Assembly: GCA_022538095.1 (NCBI GenBank)
Contig: JAKYXN010000017.1
Span: forward strand, 1-64,000
DNA: 64,000 bases
From: Puniceicoccaceae bacterium K14
Lineage (GTDB): Bacteria > Verrucomicrobiota > Verrucomicrobiia > Opitutales > Opitutaceae
Direction: 5' to 3'
Under the pieces are notes generated by a model that had not been told where the DNA came from, made no database searches, and saw nothing but the letters and a program-made list of their open reading frames with translations. Positions within the stretch are counted from its first letter, which is position 1. Every line of letters begins with the position of its first letter. The position numbers and the translations under genes are program-made. Positions 9,437 through 17,842 of the stretch are shown here, piece after piece.

Positions 9437-11659
9437 ATGATAAATAAGAATCGACTTCTATCGAAGTCCCTGCTTCGCGGAATTTGTATCCGCTCCACGG
9501 TTTTTTCTGTGTTAACTTTGTCTGGATTTATAAATCAATCAAGTGCTCAAGATGATGATGACGTCTTTGTTTTGAGTCCATTTGAGGTAACTGATACAGT
9601 TACTGGATACACTGCAACTCAAACGACTACAGGCGTTCGTATCGCTGCGGACATAAAGGATATGCCATTCACCGTTGATGTTGCTCCGGTAGAGTTTTTC
9701 GATGATTTTTCTTTGTATGATGAAACGGAGCAGCTGGCCTTGGTACCTGGTATTTCACCTGCGGAATCCAAAGGGGACTACCAGTTGCGCGGTATAGCAG
9801 GCTCGAATTTCTTGCGTAACGGGTTTTTACGCTTTGGTATTACCGATAAGACCAATATTGAGCGAATTGAAGTTATTAAAGGCCCGGCAGCGGCTATTTA
9901 TGGTAAGACCTTACCTGGCGGTATTGTAAATGTCATTTCAAAAAAAGCAAAGAATACACCAGAGTATAATTTTGAATTCACGTTAGGGCAGGAGGACTTG
10001 TATCGAGCTCAGGGGAATTTTACGGGTCCGATTATAAAGGATAAGCTTCTTTACCGTTTCGATGTGTCTACGTATCATGAGTTAGCTTACGAAGACTTTC
10101 GCGAGAACGAACATGAAAACTATTCGGGTCAATTGACTTGGTTGATGTCTCCTTCAACGAACTTAACCTTGGAGGTTGATAGGGCAGTGAACTATCGCGG
10201 AGCTCGCGATGGTATCCCATGGGCGCGTTATCAGTCTACGGGGTTTTATGATGGAGCCCCAGCTTGGGAATTTGAAAATTACGATAGGTCTTTCAACGCA
10301 TCGGGACCAAACACATTTTCAGACTTAGACAATACTCAGGTTGATATTATTTTAAATCATCAAATCAACGATACCTGGTCCATGCGTGCGTCCGCGAATG
10401 CTTATGATTGGAACTTGTGGACAATGCGCGGCAGAGGCGAGTGGGATCCAGAAACAAATGAGATTTGGAATAGGCGTCCAGAGGTTAGTCCAGAGTTCCG
10501 TGATGGCCGAGCAATGAACATCGACCTTTTGGGTGATTTTAATCAAGGTGAAGTAAAACATAAGCTTTTGGTTACCCTCGATTACACCTATGACAAGCGC
10601 CACACGGGATCGACTGACCGCCTGGACCCTGATCTTTACAATGCGGAAACGGGATATCCTGGTACGCAACTTATTGATGTTCTTGATGTAACGAATCCTG
10701 ACTATACATTACCACCTCTTGAAGATTTTAATACTTCGCGAAGAAATTTGAGGACGACCAATAAAATCCTAGGTTTAATGGTGAGCGATCGGATTACTTT
10801 GATGGACGGCAAGCTTCTCGTATCACTTGGGGGTCGATACGATACGGTTGATCAAATTGGCGAAGATTTTCATAATGAAAATTTTACGGATACTACTGTT
10901 GATGATCTTACGGTCCAATCTGGAGTGAATTATAACTTGAATGATGATGTGACACTCTATTTCAACTACAGTACTTCGTTCTTTCCTCAGAGAACCTTGG
11001 CGGAAGATGGCAGCGCTTTGCCCAATCAAGAAGGTGTTGGTTTTGATTTTGGGGCAAAGTTTGAACTTTTCAACGACAAGATTTTCGTAGTGGCGAATTA
11101 CTTCGAATTGGAATACAAAAATATCGCGGTGGAAACGTTGCTGACACTCGATGATGGAACTGAGACAACGGTTTTTCGCTTGGATGGTTTAACGGAGTCT
11201 AGTGGATTTGAGCTCAATGCGGGAGGAGAAATCGCAGAAGGCTTGGACTTCAAGATCGGGGCGGCTTACGTGGATGCAGAGGTTGTTGAAAGTTCAAGTG
11301 AGCACCTCATCGGATTAACTCCAAGACGCGTGCCAAACTATACTTTTGGAGGTGCTCTAAAGTATCGTTTTCAGGAAGGAGCGCTTGAAGGTTCGTGGAC
11401 TGGGCTCAATGTGACCTATCAGAGTGGAAATCGTATTACGGATAGTGCTACGGGAGGTCGATATTTGTATACAACAGACGAATTCACTCGATTCGATTGG
11501 TCCTTTGGTTACACGCTAAAGCCGCTTAGTGACAATTCGGATCATTCTTTGACGCTCACGGTTAAAAATCTCTTCGACGAAGAGTATCTCTATGGGGGTG
11601 ATCCAACTCCAGCTATTGGTCGTCAATTTATTCTTAGGTACAATTTGAATTTTAGGTAG
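9437..11659 (+). CDS. TonB-dependent outer-membrane receptor
   Basis: This 740-residue protein has a signal peptide ending near SSAQDD, then the motif DDVFVLSPFEVTD, which I associate with TonB receptors of Opitutae and probably serves as a TonB-box region. The plug domain follows (IERIEVIKGPAAAIYG, PGGIVNVISKK). The remainder is a 22-stranded beta-barrel with TonB-receptor closing strands (LTVKNLFDEEYLYGG, ending RYNLNFR). It resembles FhuA/siderophore-type receptors by overall pattern. The neighbours (symporter, XylR-like regulator, alginate-lyase-family enzyme) suggest oligosaccharide uptake instead. A strong terminator follows the gene, so it is probably transcribed alone from the long upstream region. 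Confidence 0.9.
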   Translation: MINKNRLLSKSLLRGICIRSTVFSVLTLSGFINQSSAQDDDDVFVLSPFEVTDTVTGYTATQTTTGVRIAADIKDMPFTVDVAPVEFFDDFSLYDETEQLALVPGISPAESKGDYQLRGIAGSNFLRNGFLRFGITDKTNIERIEVIKGPAAAIYGKTLPGGIVNVISKKAKNTPEYNFEFTLGQEDLYRAQGNFTGPIIKDKLLYRFDVSTYHELAYEDFRENEHENYSGQLTWLMSPSTNLTLEVDRAVNYRGARDGIPWARYQSTGFYDGAPAWEFENYDRSFNASGPNTFSDLDNTQVDIILNHQINDTWSMRASANAYDWNLWTMRGRGEWDPETNEIWNRRPEVSPEFRDGRAMNIDLLGDFNQGEVKHKLLVTLDYTYDKRHTGSTDRLDPDLYNAETGYPGTQLIDVLDVTNPDYTLPPLEDFNTSRRNLRTTNKILGLMVSDRITLMDGKLLVSLGGRYDTVDQIGEDFHNENFTDTTVDDLTVQSGVNYNLNDDVTLYFNYSTSFFPQRTLAEDGSALPNQEGVGFDFGAKFELFNDKIFVVANYFELEYKNIAVETLLTLDDGTETTVFRLDGLTESSGFELNAGGEIAEGLDFKIGAAYVDAEVVESSSEHLIGLTPRRVPNYTFGGALKYRFQEGALEGSWTGLNVTYQSGNRITDSATGGRYLYTTDEFTRFDWSFGYTLKPLSDNSDHSLTLTVKNLFDEEYLYGGDPTPAIGRQFILRYNLNFR

Positions 11660-11682
11660 AAACGCAGTATATAGTAGTGCTT

Positions 11683-11732
11683 AGACGAACTCCGACCCGT
11701 CATGCTTTGGCGGGTCGCCGTTCGTCTTTTTT
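11683..11732 (+). terminator. Rho-independent terminator after the TonB receptor
   Basis: A two-part stem, AGACGAAC and GACCCG pairing with CGGGTC and GTTCGTCT, is followed by a run of six T's at 11727-11732. It lies 24 bases after the receptor stop codon. Confidence 0.9.
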
Positions 11733-11816
11733 ACTCCGAACTTAAAAGTACTAATTTCCTTAACGCCATTTCGATATACGACTATCGGTTTGAGTATTTA
11801 AAATCTAACTATTTCT

Positions 11817-13574
11817 ATGCTGTCTAACGCTGACTACGCCTTACTGGGTTTCTATTTTGTCTTCATTTTCTCTCTCGGGTTTATTTTCCGAAAAGCGAGC
11901 AGCAATGCGAGCGACTACTTTCGCGGCAGTGGAAGCCTGATGTGGTGGATGGTAGGGGCCTCTGCCTTTATGCAACAAGTTAGTGCCTTTACTTTCACGG
12001 GGGTGGCAGGAAAAGCGTATCGAGATGGAAGTATTGTGGTAGTAGTGTTTTTCGCCAATGCGTTGGGCTATTTCGTTAATTATCTTTGGACGGCATCGCG
12101 ATTTCGTCAGATGCGAATAATCACGCCGATTGAAGCGGTGCGTGAACGTTACGGGAAAGCGAATGAACAATTCTTCACTTGGGTTCAGGTGCCAGTCAAT
12201 GTGATGTACGCCAGTATCTGGCTCAATGGTTTGGCTGTATTTATATCTGCAGTATTTCAGATCGATTTGAAGTTAACGATATTGCTCACGGGTGGAGCGG
12301 TTGTGTTTATGTCAGTGACGGGTGGCTCATGGGCGGTTATCGCCAGCGATTTCGTTCAAATGCTCCTTATTATGATCATTACGGTCGTAGCGGGAATACT
12401 GGCAATTAACTACGTCGATATTGGAGGTGTATCCAATTTTATTGAGAAAGCTCCTGAGAATTATTTTAATTGGGGAGAGGGAATCAGTATCAAGATTGTT
12501 GTCTTATGGGTCTTGGCATCTTTTGCTAAGCAGCTCTTTGGTCTCAATAACTTGATGGATTCCGCGCGATTTCTCTGTGCTCGCGATGGTGAGCATGCTC
12601 GCAAGGCTGCATTGCTCGCCTGTTGTTTGATGTTCGTAGGTCCCATTATTTGGTTTATTCCTCCAATGATGGCGGGTATCGTAGAGCCCGATATCGGTTC
12701 AATTTTCCCGATGCTGAATAACCCAGGAGATGCAGCGTATGTGTATTCAGGTTCGCTTACACTTCCTGCGGGAATGATGGGCTTGTTGCTGTGCGGTATG
12801 TTCGCTGCCACTATGTCATCCATGGATAGTGCTCTGAATCGGAATTCGGGAATATTCGTGTGCAATTTCTATCAGGTTTTTCTAGCGCCGAAGGCATCTC
12901 AGTCGCATTTGCTCGTTGTCGGGCGAATTGCCTCAAGTGTTTTAGGTGTAGCTATCATTCTAGCGGCACTGTGGCTGTCGAAACTGAAGGGATTAACACT
13001 GTTTGATATTATGTTATTGTATGGTGGTTTGGTGGCTTTGCCTTCTCAGATTCCTTTAACCCTTGGTATATTTATTAAGAAGACGCCGCCTTGGTCGGGG
13101 TGGAGTACCGTTTTGATTGGATTCGCGTATTCACTATTCGTGGTGAAGGGGTTGGATCCTCATAATATTGTATGGCTTAGTGATAACGAACTTAGCGAAC
13201 GAGAGGTGAATGACTTTCGTTTCTTCGCTGGTGTATTAGGAAATATTGTCATTTGCACTTCCTGGTTTTTGTTCACCAAGCGTTTTTACTCAAGCTCTTC
13301 GTCAGCATTCCGCGAACGCTTGGATGCGTTTTTTGTCCGAATGAATACGCCGATTGATTTCAAGAAAGAGCATGGTGAAGGGAGTGGTAAAAAGCAGGGG
13401 TCAATGCTATCTATAATTTGTTATGTTTACGCCGCATTTATATTCCTTGTAGGTCTATTTGTTTCGCACGACGGATTTGGAAGTCGCTTGGTCTATGCTG
13501 CGGTATCAGGAGTGCTGGCTTTAATCGGATTTGCTCTAAAGTACTCCAGTAATAAGGCTTCGGAGGAAATGTAA
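11817..13574 (+). CDS. Sodium:solute symporter (SSS family)
   Basis: This 585-residue protein is almost entirely hydrophobic helices and fits the SSS family. Recognisable features are the first helix YALLGFYFVFIFSLGFIF, the loop with SDYFRGSGSLMWWMVGAS, the core helix with SAFTFTGVAGKAYRDG, and the AATMSSMDSALNRNSGIF segment typical of the sodium-binding helix region. It would import a sugar, uronate or similar solute with Na+ across the inner membrane. The locus suggests products of alginate breakdown, but substrate cannot be read from sequence. The ATG at 11817 is in a poor ribosome-binding context. The regulator gene begins 153 bases downstream. Confidence 0.88.
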   Translation: MLSNADYALLGFYFVFIFSLGFIFRKASSNASDYFRGSGSLMWWMVGASAFMQQVSAFTFTGVAGKAYRDGSIVVVVFFANALGYFVNYLWTASRFRQMRIITPIEAVRERYGKANEQFFTWVQVPVNVMYASIWLNGLAVFISAVFQIDLKLTILLTGGAVVFMSVTGGSWAVIASDFVQMLLIMIITVVAGILAINYVDIGGVSNFIEKAPENYFNWGEGISIKIVVLWVLASFAKQLFGLNNLMDSARFLCARDGEHARKAALLACCLMFVGPIIWFIPPMMAGIVEPDIGSIFPMLNNPGDAAYVYSGSLTLPAGMMGLLLCGMFAATMSSMDSALNRNSGIFVCNFYQVFLAPKASQSHLLVVGRIASSVLGVAIILAALWLSKLKGLTLFDIMLLYGGLVALPSQIPLTLGIFIKKTPPWSGWSTVLIGFAYSLFVVKGLDPHNIVWLSDNELSEREVNDFRFFAGVLGNIVICTSWFLFTKRFYSSSSSAFRERLDAFFVRMNTPIDFKKEHGEGSGKKQGSMLSIICYVYAAFIFLVGLFVSHDGFGSRLVYAAVSGVLALIGFALKYSSNKASEEM

Positions 13575-13696
13575 CTATAACAGGTCCACTGTTCTGTCTA
13601 GTAATCCAGTATTCGTGTATCCAAAAACAAGATTATACGTAAAAGTATGAAGTTGGTTGTTGAAAATATTTAGGAGTGCCCTATAAAAATTGTTGG

Positions 13697-13713
13697 TTTT
13701 GCGTAAAGTTGCG
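13697..13713. promoter_or_regulatory. TTGCG direct repeat before the XylR-like regulator (candidate autoregulatory site)
   Basis: TTTTGCGTAA at 13697-13706 is followed by a second TTGCG at 13709-13713, ten bases after the first core. The sequence matches the sites upstream of the TonB receptor and ends about 15 bases before the regulator start. A site here could mediate autoregulation. Confidence 0.4.
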
Positions 13714-13727
13714 ATTCCGCTTAATAA

Positions 13728-14903
13728 ATGTCGGACCCCAAACAAATTGCTCTTGTTATAGACCCAGTGACGGCTCGTCGCCTCTCTTCTGGAATTTTCA
13801 ATAATTCTCGCCGAGATAAGAATTACTGGCTTTTCAATGCGTTTCGACCTGTTAGCGATCTGATGGAGAAGTTGGAAGCGTGCAACCCGGACGGCATCAT
13901 ATCGCGTGCTTTGCCGGAAGTGGATGAGTATCTTCGTGCATTGAACCTGCCGACCGTCTTGGTTGGAGGAAATAAAGGCGGAGAAAAAATCGTTAGCGTA
14001 GGTAGCAACAATGACCGAGTCGGGGAAATGGCTGCGGAGCATTTAATGAATATTGGTTTGGAAAATTTTGCTTACTATGGAATCGAATCTCAATTTTCCT
14101 ACCAGCGTGAGCGTGGATTTTCGAATGCTCTTCGTGAAAAGAATTTCCAAAGCAAAATCTATGTAGACAAGTACAATAACTGGGAACAGTACTACATGGA
14201 GATTTTGCACTTATCTGACGAATCCCTAAGGAAATGGGTCGATTCCTTGCCAAAGCCTGTAGGGATATTTGCGGTACATGATCCTTTAGGTTGGCACCTT
14301 CTTGAGGTTTGCCGGAGAAGTGGGATTAAGGTTCCTGAAGAAGTGGCTGTTTTAGGGGCGAATAATGATGAGTTGATTTGTCATTTGGGGCATCCGCCAC
14401 TTTCAAGCGTATCCATTCCTTGGGGGAAAATAGGAGGGGAAATTGCAATGGCTATGGATGGAATCCTGGATGCTCAAGATAATAGGGGATTACGAGATGA
14501 TTCGATGCCCAATGTTATCAAGGTCCTGCCAGAAGGGGTCGTTACTCGCCAATCTTCCGACTTGGATGCAGTGCAAAATGCTACTATAAAACAAGCATTA
14601 CGGTTTATTAAAAACAATATATCAAGGCCGATTACTGTGCCAGATTTAATCGAAGAAGTGAAAGTTTCACGACGAAAACTCGAACTGGATTTCAGAACCC
14701 ACTTGGGGCGAACGCCTAAGGAAGAAATTACACGGGCCCGCGTTGAGTCTGCTAAACTGCTCTTGTCCCAAACTGATTTAAGTATCCCTTTGGTGGCTGA
14801 ACGATGTGGCTATATGTACCCAGAAAGGTTTGCAGTGGCGTTCCGAAAATTAATTGGAATGACGCCTAGTGCCTATAGAAAGCAATTTAGGATGAGTCAC
14901 TAA
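13728..14903 (+). CDS. XylR-family transcriptional regulator (LacI-type sensor domain plus AraC HTH)
   Basis: This 391-residue DNA-binding regulator has a periplasmic-binding-protein-like sugar sensor (about residues 5-270, with VSVGSNNDRVGEMAAEHL, FAVHDPLGWHLLEVCRRSG and VPEEVAVLGANNDE). The C-terminal AraC double helix-turn-helix covers about residues 285-388 (AVQNATIKQALRFIKNNISR and RCGYMYPERFAVAFRKLIG). This architecture is that of XylR and its many homologues in Verrucomicrobia and Planctomycetes, which activate carbohydrate-use genes when a sugar binds. It sits between the symporter and lyase genes, and TTGCGTAA-like sites lie before it and its neighbours. The ligand is unknown; a uronate or alginate product would fit. 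Confidence 0.88.
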   Translation: MSDPKQIALVIDPVTARRLSSGIFNNSRRDKNYWLFNAFRPVSDLMEKLEACNPDGIISRALPEVDEYLRALNLPTVLVGGNKGGEKIVSVGSNNDRVGEMAAEHLMNIGLENFAYYGIESQFSYQRERGFSNALREKNFQSKIYVDKYNNWEQYYMEILHLSDESLRKWVDSLPKPVGIFAVHDPLGWHLLEVCRRSGIKVPEEVAVLGANNDELICHLGHPPLSSVSIPWGKIGGEIAMAMDGILDAQDNRGLRDDSMPNVIKVLPEGVVTRQSSDLDAVQNATIKQALRFIKNNISRPITVPDLIEEVKVSRRKLELDFRTHLGRTPKEEITRARVESAKLLLSQTDLSIPLVAERCGYMYPERFAVAFRKLIGMTPSAYRKQFRMSH

Positions 14904-14936
14904 TTTTGCCCAATGAAGGAAAAGCACAGAAGAAAT

Positions 14937-14988
14937 ACGCAATAAATCGTAGAGGAATGTCATTTGCTTTGTTACATTTAGTTTTGCG
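14937..14988. promoter_or_regulatory. Inverted CGCAA/TTGCG pair before the lyase gene (candidate operator)
   Basis: ACGCAA at 14937-14942 and TTTTGCG ending at 14988 form a widely spaced inverted pair between the regulator and the lyase gene. They match the motif found before the TonB receptor and the regulator. Individual copies are short, so the case rests on recurrence within the locus. Confidence 0.35.
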
Positions 14989-15052
14989 CTGGTAGTTTAC
15001 AGTTTGTTGTACCCACGTTTAATACCTTATAGAAGCCCTTAATATATCAAAT

Positions 15053-16273
15053 TTGAAACAAGAACACACAGAAAAAGCAGGTCGTGCGAATGGCTTAGTC
15101 ACGGATAGTGATATGTCTTACCCCAATTTGTTGATGGGGGATGGCGCACGCTTAGAGGAGACAAAAAAGCGTGTCGAAAAAGGTGATCCGGCAGTTATTA
15201 ATGCTTTTAAGGAAATTGTTGATTTAGCGGAAGCTGCTCTTTGTTCGCCGATTGGCTCGGTCACTGAAAAACTGGATTTGCCCCCGAGTGGCGATAGGCA
15301 GGATTACTTGAGTCTGGCTCCGTATTGGTGGCCAAATCCTGATACGATCGACGGTTTTCCGTATGTGTGGCGTGATGGAGTTGAAAATCCGCGCCGCAAT
15401 GAGTCGGATATCGGGCGGATGGAGACGATGATTTACTCAGTCTGTTCTCTTAGCGTGGCGTACTATTTCACAGGAAATGAGACGTATGCGAAAAACGCGG
15501 CAGAACGATTACGGGTTTGGTTCTTAGATCAAAGAACACGCATGTATCCAAATCTAAAGTATGCTCAGACTCGCCTAGGACATGGGAAAACTAATTTTGG
15601 TGGAATTATCGAGGCGACCCGTTGGCGCTGGATGCTGGACGCAGCGATCCTTTTGGAGTTATCGGATGCGTGGTCGCAGAAAGATGCCGAAGGCTTGCGG
15701 CAATGGTTTGGTGAATTTGGAGATTGGCTTGTGGAGAGCCCAGAGGGAATCGAAGAATCCTGGAGCGCTAATAATCATGGGAGCTGGTATTCGATGCAAT
15801 TGCTGTTGTGTAGCATGTATTCGGGCAATTTAGACAGAGCGAATAAACTTTTAGAAGAGATGCCTCGCCGGATCTCTACTCAATATTTTATGGATGGGCG
15901 TCAGCCGTATGAAATTATCCGTTCTGCTGGTTTGCATTATTCGAATTATAATAATTTGGCCTTTGTAGATATTGGGCGAATGGCGTTGAAGCTTGGCTTT
16001 GATCTTTTTTCTTTTGAATGTTCGGATGGACGAGGGTTGAGGCTGGGAATGGAATATTGCGCTTCGTTTTTGACCTGCGAAAAGCAATGGCCGGCTCAAC
16101 AGGTTCGGCCAATTGCAATGTGGCGTGTTGCCGAGACTTATTGGCGAGCGTCAAAGGGTTTTAACGAGGCATCTTTTGTCGATTTGGTTCGGAAATTACC
16201 TGAAAAAAATCTGCCTTTGGCAATTACGCGGCTTTTGGATCCGCTGCCATCCGAATGGGAGCCTCTGTATTAA
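15053..16273 (+). CDS. Alginate lyase family protein (PL5-like)
   Basis: The protein resembles the alginate_lyase domain family: SGDRQDYLSLAPYWWPNPD, NNHGSWYSMQLLLCSMYSG, GRQPYEIIRSAGLHYSNYNN and LGFDLFSF are typical segments, forming an alpha/alpha-toroid. These enzymes cleave alginate by beta-elimination, and the NNH, Arg and Tyr residues are the expected active-site neighbourhood. The frame opens at a TTG (15053; 406 residues). The first ATG is at 15113 and would give 386 residues while leaving the domain intact. Neither start yields a signal peptide, so a cytoplasmic enzyme acting on imported oligomers is likely, unlike most family members. It lies downstream of the XylR-like regulator. 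Confidence 0.8.
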   Translation: MKQEHTEKAGRANGLVTDSDMSYPNLLMGDGARLEETKKRVEKGDPAVINAFKEIVDLAEAALCSPIGSVTEKLDLPPSGDRQDYLSLAPYWWPNPDTIDGFPYVWRDGVENPRRNESDIGRMETMIYSVCSLSVAYYFTGNETYAKNAAERLRVWFLDQRTRMYPNLKYAQTRLGHGKTNFGGIIEATRWRWMLDAAILLELSDAWSQKDAEGLRQWFGEFGDWLVESPEGIEESWSANNHGSWYSMQLLLCSMYSGNLDRANKLLEEMPRRISTQYFMDGRQPYEIIRSAGLHYSNYNNLAFVDIGRMALKLGFDLFSFECSDGRGLRLGMEYCASFLTCEKQWPAQQVRPIAMWRVAETYWRASKGFNEASFVDLVRKLPEKNLPLAITRLLDPLPSEWEPLY

Positions 16274-16294
16274 AATATTGGAATTCTTGGGGGG

Positions 16295-16328
16295 GGGCTT
16301 ATGTAGGCACGGATGCCTACATAAGCCC
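16295..16328. terminator. Perfect 15-base hairpin between convergent genes
   Basis: Arms 16295-16309 and 16314-16328 are exact inverted complements with a 4-base loop. A run of nine G's (16289-16297) overlaps the left arm. The element includes the last codons and stop of the minus-strand DJ-1-like gene and follows the lyase gene by about 20 bases. It is probably a shared terminator or RNA-stabilising hairpin, although neither side has a good T-run. Confidence 0.55.
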
Positions 16329-16937
16329 TTGAGTCATGGCGAATGAATCCCAGCTTGAGCCTCCACGCCATTCGTATCCACTATCAAAGGCAATGTTTTG
16401 CGCTGTACGTTCGTCGAATATTCGTTTGATCAGAGTGAGTGTCATGTCCAATCCGGTTGAAATTCCGGAAGCGGTGAAGAACTTTTGATCTTCGGTCCAA
16501 CGAGCTTGTTTGACCCAATTAACTTTGGGTCCTTGGGTGACTACCCATTGAATTGTATTTTTATCGGCTGTAGCTCTTACGCCGTCTAGCAAGCCCGTTC
16601 GAGCAAGGAGTGCGCTTCCTGAACTAACGGATACAACGTATTTTGCGGCTTTTGTCTTTTGCTGGAGCCAAGTGAGTAAGTCTGTATTTTCAACCTCGCT
16701 TTTGATACCGGAACCACCTGGGAGGAGAATGATGTCAAAGGATGGACTGTTGCTCAGACTGAAGTCGGCTTTAATTTGAGGACCTTGTTCGCTTGAGGCT
16801 GGTTCGCCTGAATGAGTGATAATATTCAGGCTAATGTGTTCACTGAGCTTTCCAAAAAAATCGAGTGGTCCACAAGCAGTCATAAGTTCGAATCTATCGA
16901 ACAAATAAGCTCCAACTGTAAGTTTTTGATCCGGCAT
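16317..16937 (-). CDS. DJ-1/PfpI-family protein lacking the nucleophile cysteine
   Basis: This 206-residue class I glutamine-amidotransferase-like protein belongs to the DJ-1/PfpI group close to isonitrile hydratase-like and GATase1-AraC sensor domains: FELMTACGPLDFFGKL near the start, DIILLPGGSGI, the nucleophile-elbow region VVSVSSGSALLARTGLLDG, and a C-terminal DSGYEWRGGSSWDSFA. The elbow Cys of this family (SVCTGS) is replaced by Ser at residue 105. The usual Cys-dependent chemistry is therefore unlikely, and the protein may have another role. It is convergent with the lyase gene and shares the hairpin at its 3' end. Confidence 0.83.
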   Translation of the reverse strand: MPDQKLTVGAYLFDRFELMTACGPLDFFGKLSEHISLNIITHSGEPASSEQGPQIKADFSLSNSPSFDIILLPGGSGIKSEVENTDLLTWLQQKTKAAKYVVSVSSGSALLARTGLLDGVRATADKNTIQWVVTQGPKVNWVKQARWTEDQKFFTASGISTGLDMTLTLIKRIFDERTAQNIAFDSGYEWRGGSSWDSFAMTQGLM

Positions 16938-17083
16938 TTTGTACGGGGCTTGGAGTTGATCGTCTCTTCGAGAGCAGTGGCTTTATGAAGAAGAAGTAAG
17001 CGTTTATCTTAAAAAATAAGCTTATGCCTAGGATTTTGTATTTGAGGAAGTTTGGGTCAAGCTCGGATCCTATCAGGAGCGAA

Positions 17084-17803
17084 CTAGTTTACCTTCTCAA
17101 TGTAAGGAGCGATTATTTCTTTCCACTTTGCGTATCCAAGTCCATTCAGGTGTATTGAATCTACTGTTAGCTTAGAGTTGAGGGTGTTGCTTTGAGACAA
17201 GGTCGAATTTAAATCGATAAAAGTGAGCTTGTTGTTCGTTTTGGAATAAGAGTAGAGAGACTTGTTCAATTCGGTAATCTTTCGATTAACATTACCCAAA
17301 TTGTTAGCAGTTAGCAGGGTTGATTGTATGAAAACATTCATGCCATTTTCGACGAGTTTTTCGACTATGGATTTGTAGTTTCTCAACACTGCTAACTCCG
17401 TGAAACCAGAATTGAAATCGTTTAGGCCGACCATTATGAAGGCTTTCTTTGCACCGGTCGAATAGATGCTATCCATGCGATTGAGAATACCGTTGGTTGT
17501 ATCGCCGGATATTCCGCGATTCGCTATTTTCGAATTGGGAAAGAGTTCATTCCATTCCGAAAAATCAGTTATGCTATCCCCGATAAAAACGATGTCGTGA
17601 TCTGTTTGCGACTTTAGATCAAAGAATGAGGTCTTAATTTGGTAATAAGCGGGGGCGTCTTTCGCGTCTTTGAAGTGTTTGAAAAGCGCTCTAAGTCGTG
17701 ATAGAGGAAATATGTTGTATCTCCAAGATATGATCCCGAAAAGATATGAAAAAATGCAACATATAGCGACTGCAATGATGGTAAGTGAACCCTGGTGAGT
17801 CAT
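17084..17803 (-). CDS. Membrane-anchored SGNH/GDSL hydrolase
   Basis: The protein (239 residues) begins with one transmembrane helix (about residues 7-27) and continues with an SGNH-hydrolase domain. All four blocks are present: GDSITD with Ser77, NRGISGDTT, GLNDF with Asn128, and DSIHLNGLGY with Asp215 and His218. It would be an esterase or acyl-/acetylhydrolase held at the outer face of the inner membrane. The substrate cannot be predicted. It lies just downstream of tyrS on the same strand, 39 bases apart, and could be cotranscribed. Confidence 0.85.
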   Translation of the reverse strand: MTHQGSLTIIAVAICCIFSYLFGIISWRYNIFPLSRLRALFKHFKDAKDAPAYYQIKTSFFDLKSQTDHDIVFIGDSITDFSEWNELFPNSKIANRGISGDTTNGILNRMDSIYSTGAKKAFIMVGLNDFNSGFTELAVLRNYKSIVEKLVENGMNVFIQSTLLTANNLGNVNRKITELNKSLYSYSKTNNKLTFIDLNSTLSQSNTLNSKLTVDSIHLNGLGYAKWKEIIAPYIEKVN

Positions 17804-17842
17804 ATTGAAGCTATTTCAGAACCAGGAGTTGGTTCTTTGTAT

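Noticed and set aside
13575-14042. 155-codon minus-strand frame
   Set aside because: It lies opposite the well-supported XylR-like regulator and has no recognisable features.
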